A DNA stretch of 64,000 nt from Molossus alvarezi (lineage: Eukaryota > Chordata > Mammalia > Chiroptera > Molossidae): contig CM073893.1 in NCBI GenBank assembly GCA_037176705.1, positions 17,422,074-17,486,073 on the forward strand, given 5' to 3'. Shown piece by piece: positions 44,093 through 53,815 of the stretch. Position numbers and translations under genes: made by a program. The first letter of the stretch is position 1. Each line of letters starts with the position of its first letter. Below the pieces are notes generated by a model that worked only from the letters and a program-made list of their open reading frames with translations, was not told the origin of the DNA and did no database searches.

Positions 44093-45048
44093 AATGAACC
44101 AAAAAACAAACAAGTGAATAAGAGAGATATAGCAATGCATTACCTATCTAGGATGAAGCGCAGAATGTCTGTCATAAGACAGGTGACTGTTATTGCTCTC
44201 ACTTAACATTTATGGAGTCTTGAGCACACTGCGATATGTACAGAAAAACTAAAGTAATTCAACCTCTGTACTGTAAGAGCTATATATCACAGTAGGTGGT
44301 TTTCCAGACACAAAAGGAAGGAAAGGGTCTTACTTGGTTACATTTGTTTCATTCTCTTTTTTCTTCTTCAGACTTATACAGAGACAATGGTGGACATACA
44401 GCCATGAACAGTTGTGAGAAAGAAACTAGGAATGCTAAGGAAAAGTAGATAAACTCCTAAGAGGAAAAGAGAGAAAGAAAGTGGTTTTTAAAAAAAAGAT
44501 AAGGAATGAAGCAAAGAGGTCAGAGAAGGGCAGAAGCAATGAGGAAGAAAGGGGAAATCCATCTCTCTCTGCCTGAAACCGCCATTTGACTAGGACTCAT
44601 TTGGAAAAACATAAATTAAGGTGAGTTCCTGTGACCTCAGACAGAATTGTGACCATTCCAGAATGGACTGCAGTACCTAGAAGAGTTCGTAAGTACACTC
44701 GGCTCTCTGGGTGGATAGACAGAAGGCAAGAGCACAGTTGGTTAATATTCTACCGTTACTACCTTCACCTCCATTTCTTAAAATGATTTTCCCACCAATC
44801 CCCAAATATCTACAGACATTGACTGTACAAGAGCAACATTGCATGAGAAAGGAAGTATGAGATGAGTAAGCCTTCTTCCATTCTCCCTGTGCCCTTTCTC
44901 ACAGGATTTTGTAGTCATCAACCACTAAAGTGAGAGGAGCAGACTGTAGGTATTTTAGCTCTTTAAATAATCCCATTATTCCTTCCTTTTTCTAAACTAC
45001 TAAATTATTGTAAGTATATGTATCATGTACTGCCTTATCTCAATATTT
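44093..45048. other. Unidentified stretch
   Basis: About 950 bases, purine-rich near 44380-44560. No repeat or coding frame recognised. Confidence 0.4.
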
Positions 45049-45062
45049 AAGAGTGCCTTCTC

Positions 45063-45258
45063 ACCTGGTCAGTGTGGCTCAGTTGATTAAGTGTCATCCC
45101 ATGTACCAAGAGGTCAACAGTTCAATTCCCAATAAGGGCAAGCTCAATCCCCATTGGGGGCATGCAGGAGGCAGCCAATCAATGATTCTCACATCAATGT
45201 TTCTATCTCCCTCTCCTTTCCTCTCTCTCTAAAAAATCAATAAAACATATTTTTTTTA
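45063..45258 (+). mobile_element. VES-type SINE (subtype B)
   Basis: Head ACCTGGTCAGTGTGGCTCAG, 'caagaggtcaacagttcaat', a small deletion in the middle, CT-rich part and 'aaaaaatcaataaaaca' end. Perfect direct repeat AAGAGTGCCTTCTC at 45049-45062 and 45259-45272. Confidence 0.95.
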
Positions 45259-45284
45259 AAGAGTGCCTTCTCTCTTAAACAATT

Positions 45285-45395
45285 AAAAGTTTCTAGAGAA
45301 TAAAAACCATGCATTCCCTCTTTCATTTGTATTCCCCAGCACTCAGCACAGAATCAGAAACATAACAAGCATTTAAGAAAAACTCATCACTAAAT
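45285..45395 (+). repeat. L2 3' tail (ancient LINE)
   Basis: 'atttgtattccccagcactc' followed by 'agcacagaatcagaaac' and 'aagcatttaagaaaa' fits the L2 end. Confidence 0.65.
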
Positions 45396-46605
45396 ATGAT
45401 TCAGTTCTTTACTATCTTCAAAAATCCTCTCTCAAGGGCATAAGAATTTATAGTCTGACATTGAAGAAGAAACTGATAAGGAATTCAGCTAAAATGTCAA
45501 CAGTAATCTCAATAAATCAGTGCACGCAACTTCCTCATCTGTATAGCTGGTCTACCACAACAAAACACATTCTGATAGTCCAGGATATGAGCAGTACTAA
45601 TAATAGTTCATCCCGTTGCCATGTAAACACTGAGGAGCTAGCCCATCAAGAGATTTGTTGGAAATGCTGATCCAATTTTAAAAATAAAACTTCCTCTTCT
45701 TTTCAAGAGCAATTTTCCAGGTTAATACAAATATGCAAGAATACTAAGGCCCATCAAGGCTTCCAGAAGTCTTGTAAATTCATTAGCTGGATGTCCCAAA
45801 CTCTTTTTACACTTGTGAGGACTGAACTAATTGTTACTGCTGTTGCTGATCTACTAAATTGTCAAAAATGCAGCAGAATCTAAGGTTGTAATGATCACTT
45901 CTTGGACCCACGGCAGGAACCATAAAATGATGGAATTCTCTCCCCTCAGCATCTCTCTTGACCCAGCACACCAGCCCAAGCAGCCTCAATCAAGCAGAGT
46001 GAAAACTTGAGATGAAGCCTTTTTCCCATATCTAGGCTAAGGCATTCTTATATCCCACAAAGAGCTACTGAAAAGACCAAAATCTAAATCAGACTATTAA
46101 ACAGGTTACATTTGTCTTCAGTGACACCTAAATCCTCTTTGCAGGAGTTATCCCCATTGTTTCTATCATCGCATCCCCAACAAAGCTATCATTCTAGGAT
46201 GTTCATGCTAAGTCGAGCTGCCAAAGTTCCATTCTCTGAGCCTACTGCTGGCCTGCCTTCCACAGGTGTTGTTATATGCTCAGGACCTTTCTTCCTCCAA
46301 CTTCCTTCTCTGTTAACACTTGGAAGTCTATTATCTTACTCCTCCTGGACCCTTTTTTCTTAGTTCCATAGATGATAACTGCTTAGTTAGTCTGACAAAC
46401 TCACCTAAACCGATGTGCTAATGCTCCAAAGGAACATATTTGAATTTTAGCAGGGCCCTACTAGAGCAATGGCATCAATCACAATCATGGGGAAATTTTC
46501 AGACCTCATTGTTAATTGACTAGATTTGGGAGCCTGAGAGAAAAACTGCTCCTTATCATACTTCCTTGCTTTTCTCTCTGAGTGCCCACTTAACAAATCT
46601 CTCTC
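45396..46605. other. Unidentified stretch of about 1.2 kb
   Basis: No repeat or gene recognised; longest open frame is 83 codons with no domain. Confidence 0.4.
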
Positions 46606-47008
46606 ACTCTTTTTTAAATATGTTTTTTATTGATTTCTCTTTTTCTTTTTTTTTTTAATCTTTATTGTTAGATGTAAAATGTATTACAGATGTTCCACAT
46701 TTTTCCCCCATTGACTCCCTCCTCCCCACTCCCACCCCCCTCGCACCTTTTCCCACACTATTGTCTGTGTCCATTGGTTATGCATATAAGTTCTTTGGTT
46801 TATTTCTTCCCACCCCCCCAACACCTTTCCCTTTGAGGTTTGTCAGTCTAGCAATAAATTTGTGCTTCTTAATCACTTCGCCTTTTTCACCCATTCCCCC
46901 AACCCCCCTCCCAACTGGCAACCAACAAAATGTTCTCTGTATCTACGAGAATGTTTCTGCTCTACCTGTTCATTTTGTTTGTAGATTCCATTGTTGATAC
47001 ATATGTAT

Positions 47009-47946
47009 TCATTGCCATTTTGTTTGTTCACACATTTTATCTTTTTCTTCAAAGAGACCCTTCATCATTTCACATAACGGTTTGGTGGTGATGAACTCCT
47101 TTAACTTTTTCTTGTCTGGGAAAGTTTTTATATGGCCATCAATTCTCAATGACAGCTTTGCAGGATAGAGTAATCTTGGTTGTAGGTTCTTGGTTTCATC
47201 ACTCTGAATATTTCTTGCCACTCCCTTCTGGCCTGCAAAGTTTCTTTTGAGAAATCAGCTGACAGCCTAATGGGAATTCCCGTGTAGATAACTAGCTGCC
47301 TTTCTCTTGCTGCTTTTAAGATTCTCTCTTTGTCTTGAACCTTTTGCATTTTGACGATGATGTGTCTTGCTGTGGGCCTCTTGGGGTTCATCTTGTTTGG
47401 GACTCTCTGTACTTCCTGGACTTGTATATCTGTTTCCTTCACCAAGTTAGGAAAGTTTTCTGCCATTATTGTTTCAAACAGGTTTTTGATTTCTTGTTCT
47501 TGCTCTTCTCCTTCTGGCACCCCCAAGATGCGAAAGCTGGCATGCTCGAAGTTGTCCCAGAGGCTCCTTACACTATCCTCATTTTTTTGGATTCCTTTTT
47601 CTTTTTGCTGTTCTGATTGGGCATTTTTTGCTTCCTTATATTCCAAATAGATGGTTTGCTCCTTGGATTTATGTACTCTGTTATTGAAGCTGTGTAAATT
47701 ATTCTTTATTTCAGTTAATGCCTCCTTCAATTGTAACTGTGCATCCATGATTTCTAACTGGTCCTTTTTTATGCTCTTGAGGCCCTCCCTAAGTTCACTG
47801 AGGTTCTCACTAAGTTCACTGAGCATCCTTATAAGCAGTATTTTGAACTCAGTATCTGTTAGGTTGCTTATCTCCACTTCGCTTAGTTCTTTTCTTGGGG
47901 TTTTGTTCTGTTCTTTCATTTGGGGCCTGTTTCTTTTTCTCCTCAT
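47009..47946 (-). pseudogene. Half-L1 ORF1 with one frameshift
   Basis: Starts MRRKRNRPQMKEQNKTPRK at 47946 and stays open for 248 codons of homologous sequence: coiled coil, RRM core ILGVPEGEEQ, and C-terminal PIRLSADFSKETLQARREW. Glu is present where the other copy has its stop. A single-base deletion in an A-run near 47192 (ATGAAACC against ATGAAAACC) shifts the frame. The remaining ~70 codons continue at 47221-47009 and end EKDKMCEQTKWQ. One codon (a Leu) is also missing. Each copy therefore has a different single lesion, so the ancestral element very likely carried a complete ORF1 of about 313 codons. Confidence 0.9.
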
Positions 47947-48076
47947 TTTGGCTGCCTCCCTGTGTTTGTTTCAGTGTATTACTTAATGAGAGTTATGGGG
48001 CTCGCTGAGACCAGATGCTGCTCATTTCAAAGAATTTAGGAAAAATCTGAGGCAGGATCCAAGACAGGCCAATCCT

Positions 48077-48361
48077 ATGGTTAAGCAAGTGGCAACAGCT
48101 TGGGTGGGCTTGAAAGTTGGGAGGGGCGGGGCCTCAGGGAGTCACCAGGGCGGGGCTACCAGTGTGAGCAAGGTTCCTAGAGTCCCAGATATGGCGGCTG
48201 TCTGCTGCCCCAGGGAAGGGCTCACCAAAGGAACAAAGGCCTCTGACAGCATGTTTGTCCAGGAGAAAGCCCCCTCTCCAGCCCTCGCTCCAGTGCCAAA
48301 CAGCTCAGTTCTTCCCTGTATGTCTCTGGTGCCCCTCGAGCTGCCTCCCCTCCGAGCTTAA
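48077..48361 (+). other. Antisense open frame 1 in half-L1 5' UTR (94 codons)
   Basis: Counterpart of 32874-33158 with the same length, start and stop. Differences are confined to about seven residues, and there are no insertions or deletions between the copies in this interval. Coding is unproven. Confidence 0.4.
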
Positions 48362-48471
48362 AGGGAGAGAGTCTGATCAGTCCATGTGCGGGCCCCTTAG
48401 GGAGCTGCCTGGGGCTCCAGCTGCCAGCTTCCCTGAGCCTCAGTTCCCGTTGGTTTTTCCAGCCAGAAGTT

Positions 48472-48708
48472 ATGGGGACTTCTCTTCCTGGCACTGGAAC
48501 CCTGAGTAGGGCACCTGGTGTGGGACGAGGACCCCTCAGTCCTCAGGAAGGACCTTCCCAGCTGCGGGAGCCTCCTGATTTTTATCCACCACGCTTGGGT
48601 GTGGGACCAGCCTGTCGCGCTGCCGCCGCCCCTCCTACCAGTCTGGATGTTGCTGCTGCTGCTTTAATTCCACCCCTCCTACCAGTCTGGATGTGGCTGC
48701 TGCTTTAA
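48472..48708 (+). other. Antisense open frame 2 in half-L1 5' UTR (78 codons)
   Basis: Counterpart of 32558-32761. The C-terminal extension comes from the tandem duplication at 48629-48710. Pro/Gly/Ala-rich; no domain. Confidence 0.33.
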
Positions 48709-48710
48709 TT
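48629..48710 (-). repeat. ~39-bp tandem duplication in half-L1 5' UTR
   Basis: CCCCTCCTACCAGTCTGGAT followed by GT(T/G)GCTGCTGCTTTAATTCC occurs twice in a row (starting near 48629 and 48672). The copy at 32428 has it once. Confidence 0.9.
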
Positions 48711-49061
48711 CCGTAGTTGTAGGACTTCCATTCAGCTTGATTTCAGGCGTTTTTGAATGATGGTTGTTCTGTAGTTTAGTTGTAACTTTGATGTGGTTGT
48801 GGGAGGACGCGATACCGTGTTTACCTACGCCGCCATCTTGACCGGAAGTCTGATTTTTCTTTTTTTTTAAGAGGAAGGGAGAGAGATAGAAACATCAGTG
48901 TGAGAGAGAAACATCGATTGGCTGCCTCTTGCATTCCCCTTACTGAGGATCAAGCCTGAAACCCCAGCATGTGCCCTGACCGGAAATCCAACTGGAACCT
49001 CTCAGTCCACGGGATGATGTTCAATCCACTGAGCTACACCGTCTGGGCAACAACTCTTTTT

Positions 49062-50019
49062 CAATCTGTCACTTCCCTGGGTCTTTCCTAGATCCATTTC
49101 AACAAGCCCATTTAACCACTGCATAAAAACATAAAACACCTTAAAATTCCCAAGAAAAGCTAATATAGTTGAAAAAAGATTTCTGCAGGCATTTAGGCAC
49201 ATGTAACTGGAAGAGATTGCTAGTACCTTTCTCCTCCATACACACACAAAAATTTTTAATCCTATCTCTGTAAGTATGAACCTGGGACCTTCCAGAAGCT
49301 AAATAAATTAACTATCCAGTACCATTTGGTTAAGTGGCTTAATGTTCTCACCAGATCGGAATAGGCTAGACAACAAAAAGTGGGTGGGGGTGAGTGTGTA
49401 TTTTTATTTCTTTCATGAGCCCTATTCTCTGTGGATTGGTTGTTTCTAAAACTATACACACTCTAAGCTTTAACTGCTTGAGTAATTTTTGTTTTGTGGT
49501 ATATTATTATTCATTTTCAATCATGCAACTCAAAAATGACTTAGAGGATTACAAGAACATAGTATAAAGTTTCTAATACAATTCAATGGCCCTTATGTAA
49601 AAACATGAACACCATCAACTGCTGTTATCCTATGCAATGGCAGAAAACTGTCAGGCCAATTATGTGAAAATGCAAGAGAACTATTTAGACAAGTTCCTCA
49701 CCAAACCTTTCCATTGCTCATACAATAGAGGATGCTTAAGATCAAGACTCTAATGACATCAAATCCGTTTTCTGTTTATAAAACATGCTAATATATCCTG
49801 TATATTAGGATAAACATTACAATAGCTATTCCTGGGAAGAAGATCACAGAAGTCACTTGCCAATCAAAATTTGTGCATTTAATGTAAAGCTAGAGAAAAT
49901 TACTAAGGCAAATTTACTACTGAAGAGTGATTTAAGAATGGGAAATGCTTGAGACACACATCCCCCAACCCCTAGTCATTGGTCCTGTTTTATTAAATGT
50001 AATCCACTACCTTATATAC
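49062..50019. other. Unidentified stretch
   Basis: About 950 bases, AT-rich. No gene or repeat recognised. Confidence 0.4.
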
Positions 50020-50115
50020 TTATTCATTTGAGGCTTTGGAAAACTATCAGATTAACATTGGGCATATAGTAAATGCACACAAAAAAGTGTTCAATGACTG
50101 AATGAATATACTAAG
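50020..50115 (+). repeat. Possible L2 tail
   Basis: 'gggcatatagtaaatgcaca' followed by 'gtgttcaatgactgaatgaa' resembles the final part of L2 (catagtaggtgctcaataaatg...gaatgaat). Confidence 0.5.
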
Positions 50116-50259
50116 ATATACTAAGGAGCTCCAATAAATGTCGAAAACTTAGAACCATAACATATGGAACCATATCTCACTTTTTTCAAAACTGCTGTTA
50201 CTACTCTGCTTGTTAATTACTCTCCTTAAGGTAATTTCTCTTTTTGAAATGTTTTAAGG

Positions 50260-50482
50260 CAGTGGTTCTCAACCTTCCCAATGCTGTGACCCTTTAATAT
50301 AGTTCCTCATGTTGCGGTGACCCCCAACCATAAAATTAATTTTGTTGCTACTTCATAACTGTAATTTGTTACTGTTATGAATCGCCCTTGGAAATATGTG
50401 TTTTCCAACGGTCTTAGGTGACCCCTGTGAAAGGGTCGTTCAAACCCCAAAGTGGTCATGACCCACAGGTTGAGAACTGCTG
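50260..50482 (+). mobile_element. Non-autonomous hAT-like DNA transposon, 223 bp (type 2 core)
   Basis: Ends CAGTGGTTCTCAACCT and AGGTTGAGAACTGCTG with a perfect 8-bp duplication TTTTAAGG (50252-50259 and 50483-50490), as expected for hAT transposition. It contains 'gctgtgaccctttaatatag' and 'tgttgcggtgacccccaacc', a pattern found in widespread mammalian hAT-derived short elements. No transposase frame. Outer ~70 and ~80 bases match the element at 31301 (reverse complement), but the central part is different. Confidence 0.94.
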
Positions 50483-50653
50483 TTTTAAGGCCTTTATTTT
50501 TCCAGTAGTGAATTAAATGTTGGCTAAGCACCTGCACATCTATACCATTTAGAAATAGCATGATTTTTCCTATTTCATAGGTTTCATAAAACACAAAGGT
50601 AGTACAATCCTGTCAGTGTTATTACCAGTCAAGGAAATAATTCATGAGCTTCT

Positions 50654-50879
50654 GCCCTGGCCGGTTTGGTTCAGCAGTTAGAGTGTTGGTCCTCAGACTG
50701 AAGAGTTGTGGGTTTGATTCCAGTCAAGGGCACGTACCTCAGTTGCAGTTCAATCCCCAGCCCTGGTCAGGAACTTGCAGAAGGCAACTAGTCGATGTGA
50801 ATCAATGTTTCTCTCTCTCTCTCCCTCCTACTCTATCTGAAGATGAATGGAATAATATCCTTGGGTGAGTACTTAAAAA
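50654..50879 (+). mobile_element. VES-type SINE (subtype A)
   Basis: Head GCCCTGGCCGGTTTGGTTCA, 'gggtttgattccagtcaagg', shortened middle, CT-rich part and ATCCTTGGGTGAGTACTTAAA end. TCATGAG(C/A)TTC flanks both sides. Confidence 0.94.
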
Positions 50880-50890
50880 AACTCATGAGA

Positions 50891-51511
50891 TTCCTGCTTT
50901 AGTTTATCTTACATTCTGCTTCATAGCCCAAGCAGGTTTCATAACGAACATCTCCATAAGCTGGGGCCTCAAATTCTTTATTTTTAAAATACAAATGATT
51001 TGAGCAATATCACTATGATTTAGAAATGTTTTTCTCCCTGTTGGTCTCTTCTATGATCTCCTCTGGGTGTCATTCAATTAGATGACTTCTCACTTTTTCA
51101 CAAATAGCCTGTTTTTATAAAAGTTTGAAAAAGGACTATAAAATGTTTTCACTGTCAATAGAGAAAATAATGGATTGCTTGAGCCAGACACAGCTCCCCA
51201 CAGAGCTAACCTTTTGATCCTGGAATCTTTTCATGCACTTAACTCTTCTCTAGAGTCAATGGAAGTGTTGTGTACGCAAGGGCAGTAGGATCAAGTTCAG
51301 TCTCTTCTTTAGTACCCTGTAGCCAAATGGGACAGCCAGCTGAATCTGGTTTAAAAAAAAAAAAAAAAAAAAAACTTTCCTCATGCTTTGAAGTTTTGGG
51401 GGCAGTATAATAATATCAGAATTTGTAGGAGGTTATTTTGCATAATCCTTAATAAGATATTCTTATGGCTTCAAAAAGTTAATGGAATAAGAGGAGCAAG
51501 AACCTCCAGTA
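50891..51511. other. Unidentified stretch with an A22 run
   Basis: A run of about 22 A at 51353-51374 without a SINE body before it. No other feature. Confidence 0.4.
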
Positions 51512-51521
51512 CTCATGAAGT

Positions 51522-51786
51522 TTTTTTTTTTTAATTTATTTATTTTTTATCCTCACCCGAGGCTATTTTTCCATTTTTTGTACAGATAGAGTGGGAGGGA
51601 GAGAGAGGAAGGGAGAGAGAGAGAGAAACATCGACGTGAAGGGACACATCGAGTGGCTGCCACCCGCACGACCAACCAGGGCCGGGGACAAACAGCAACC
51701 AAAGTACGCGCCCTTAGCGGACACCGAACCCGGGTCTCTCCAGACCGCAGGCCGACGCTCTAACCACTGAGCCAAACTGGCCAGGG
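51522..51786 (-). mobile_element. VES-type SINE (subtype A, young-looking)
   Basis: Minus-strand head GCCCTGGCCAGTTTGGCTCA, GGTTCGGTGTCCGCTAAGGG, CT-rich part and CTCGGGTGAGGATAAA end. Direct repeat CTCATGAAGT at 51512-51521 and 51787-51796. Very close to 13365-13618. Confidence 0.96.
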
Positions 51787-51964
51787 CTCATGAAGTATTT
51801 TTATTAAGTTCTATCCCATTGGGCAGAAACAACCCAAAATGTATTCCAGAAAGATATAAAATTATAGGACCATCCAGACAAGAATGTACCTAAAACTATT
51901 CCTTATAGATAGATTTCTACCTTATTTTTTTTAAAAAGAGATAAATATAATATCCCTCAAATAA

Positions 51965-52205
51965 TAGTCTTTACATAAAGTGAAATGGTGGTTTCCAGAG
52001 ACTTGGGAGAGGGAGGAAGGGGGACTTATTGTTTAAGGAGTATGGAGTTTCATTTTTGCAAGATGAAAAGAGTTCAGGAGATGGATGGTAGTGAGGACTG
52101 CACAATGTAAATGTACTTAATGCCACTGACCTACACTCTTAAAAATAGTTTAAATGGTAAATTGTATGTTATGTATATTTTAACCACAATTTAAAATATA
52201 TAAAA
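51965..52205 (+). mobile_element. Ancient L1 3' UTR fragment (L1M-like)
   Basis: 'tggtggtttccagagacttg', 'gtatggagtttcatttttgc', 'gttcaggagatggatggtag' and 'tatattttaaccacaattta' follow the old L1 tail consensus also seen at 4695 and 30740. Confidence 0.83.
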
Positions 52206-53279
52206 ATAAAAATTCTCAAGTATCCAAATGCTTACACAATTTAGAATCAACAAAATTAGAACTGTTAACTGGACAATTTCTGTATGGTTTGCATTCACCT
52301 GTTCTTTCTTTCCTCGAAATAAGTACAAAATACTCTGATGAACACAAAGAAGCTTGCTAGAGGATTCTATAATTTGTAAGTGGATTAAGTATCTCTGTGC
52401 CTAATCCAACTATTTGAATTGAAACAAGGCACTCTTTACTTTAGAATCCTTATCACTCTAACCCCACAAATACTCACTAATGAGGCCAGAGGGCTGAGAA
52501 GGTGACTTGCATTGCCAAGTGGAAAAGAGGGCTGGAGAAGGAGAAAGGAAAGGGGCGTGTCATAGAAGCCACAGACTCTCCACTAGAAGCCTGTTCACTT
52601 CATTGTTATCAAGGAACTGAATTTCATTTTCTGGCATTTTGACCTGGACATGAAGAATTTAAATTAATGCCACTGGATATAACTATTTTTAATAATAAGC
52701 ATTTTATTACCAGTTTATGGAAGGGTACTAAAACCCATGTGGTTTATTCATATTGGGAATCCAGCAGCATCTTGGGTCTGAAAAATAAAGTGTCCTCACT
52801 AAATAAGTGATGGTCCCAACACTAAATGAGAGGTTAGGAATAACTTTCTGGTTAAATACACACACACACACACACGTGCACACACAAACACAACACGATG
52901 AAGCTGAAACAAACAGAAGAAAAGTGAGCAATGTATTCAGTAGCTGGTAGTCAAGTGTCACTTTAATACTAATGAATAATTAATTTTCCCCATTTTTTGG
53001 AATCCAGATAGTGGACAACCTAATCTTTGCTCCAAACAACAGTTGCCTCTTTAACAAATCTCTTTAAACTTTAGTAGTGGTCCTCAGACAAAAAGAAACT
53101 ACACTAAGAGGTAAAATCTCCAAACTCTCTTCTTTGCTATCTCTGACAAGTGAGATGTATGACTCCACATATTCACTTATCAATCTACCCAACTAAAAGA
53201 AGTATTTTGTCACCTGTTTGGGATATTTATGGGATTATAAAATTAAATGACTTCAGCAGGACAAAACAGGTCTCTGGTG
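52206..53279. other. Unidentified stretch with an (AC)n microsatellite
   Basis: An AC repeat lies at 52858-52893. No coding region or other repeat recognised. Confidence 0.4.
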
Positions 53280-53745
53280 TTTAAGAGAAAACCACTGGAC
53301 AAAGAACAAGTAATGCATAATGGCCAATAAACATGCGGAGAGATATTTAGCTTTGTTTATAATGTAAACAATGCAAATAAAACCAGTACACTGTTTTTTG
53401 TTTTTTGTTTTCTATCAGAATGGCGAATTCTAAAAGACTGACAACAATGAGAGTGAGAAGAGAATGTGTGGAACAGATATCTTTGTATATTGTTGATGAT
53501 AAGCATAAACTGGTACAACCTGAGCATAAGTTTAGCAACTCAGCAAGTTTATCACTGTCAAACTGTTAAATTTTTGTACCTATGACCCAGAAATTCCACT
53601 TCTAAGAAGTTTCTTTAAACAGATCGTTATACATGTGAACAAAGAAGATGCAAAAGGATATTCACTGCATTGTAATTTACAATAGTAAAAAAAATGAAAT
53701 TAAATCATGTCCATAAGTAGAAGATTAGTTAAATAAGTCATTGTT
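53280..53745 (+). mobile_element. Very old L1 ORF2 3' fragment
   Basis: 'caataaacatgcggagagat' (AT-rich ORF2 region), 'tttctatcagaatggcgaat', 'ccagaaattccacttctaag' and 'attcactgcattgtaattta' parallel the C-terminal ORF2 region of ancient L1. In the young copies the equivalents are 'cacctgtcagaatggc' and 'ccacttctaggaat'. Frame destroyed. Confidence 0.72.
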
Positions 53746-53815
53746 CATTCATTCATCAGCTATTGGTTGAGGGCCTACTGAGTGCCAGGCATTATTCTAT
53801 ACATAATATACATAG
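53746..53815 (-). repeat. Possible MIR fragment
   Basis: 'attcattcatcagctattgg' followed by 'ttgagggcctactgagtgcc' and 'aggcattattctatac' is the typical reverse end of MIR-like elements. Confidence 0.55.

Larger units (their letters stand above)
46644..48845 (-). mobile_element. Second half-L1 (HAL1-like) element, full length
   Basis: Same architecture as 32428-34583 on the opposite strand. Start CCGGTCAAGATGGCGGCGTA at 48845, GC-rich leader of about 900 bases, ORF1 at 47946-47009, short L1-type 3' UTR, end in an A-rich tail at about 46644. No ORF2. T-rich flanks (TTTTTCTTTTTTTT on both sides) are consistent with a target duplication but are low-complexity. The leader carries a 38-39-bp tandem duplication not present in the other copy. 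By eye the two copies are about 90% identical. Confidence 0.93.
46616..49050 (-). mobile_element. VES-type SINE (subtype B), split by a half-L1
   Basis: The tail half (46616-46643, TATGTTTTTTATTGATTTCT) and the body (48860-49050, with 'gaaacatcgattggctgcct', 'atgtgccctgaccggaaatc' and 'gttcaatccactgagctaca') belong to one minus-strand SINE. The half-L1 at 46644-48845 lies between them. ACTCTTTTT at 46606-46615 and 49053-49061 is a possible target duplication of the SINE. Confidence 0.85.
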
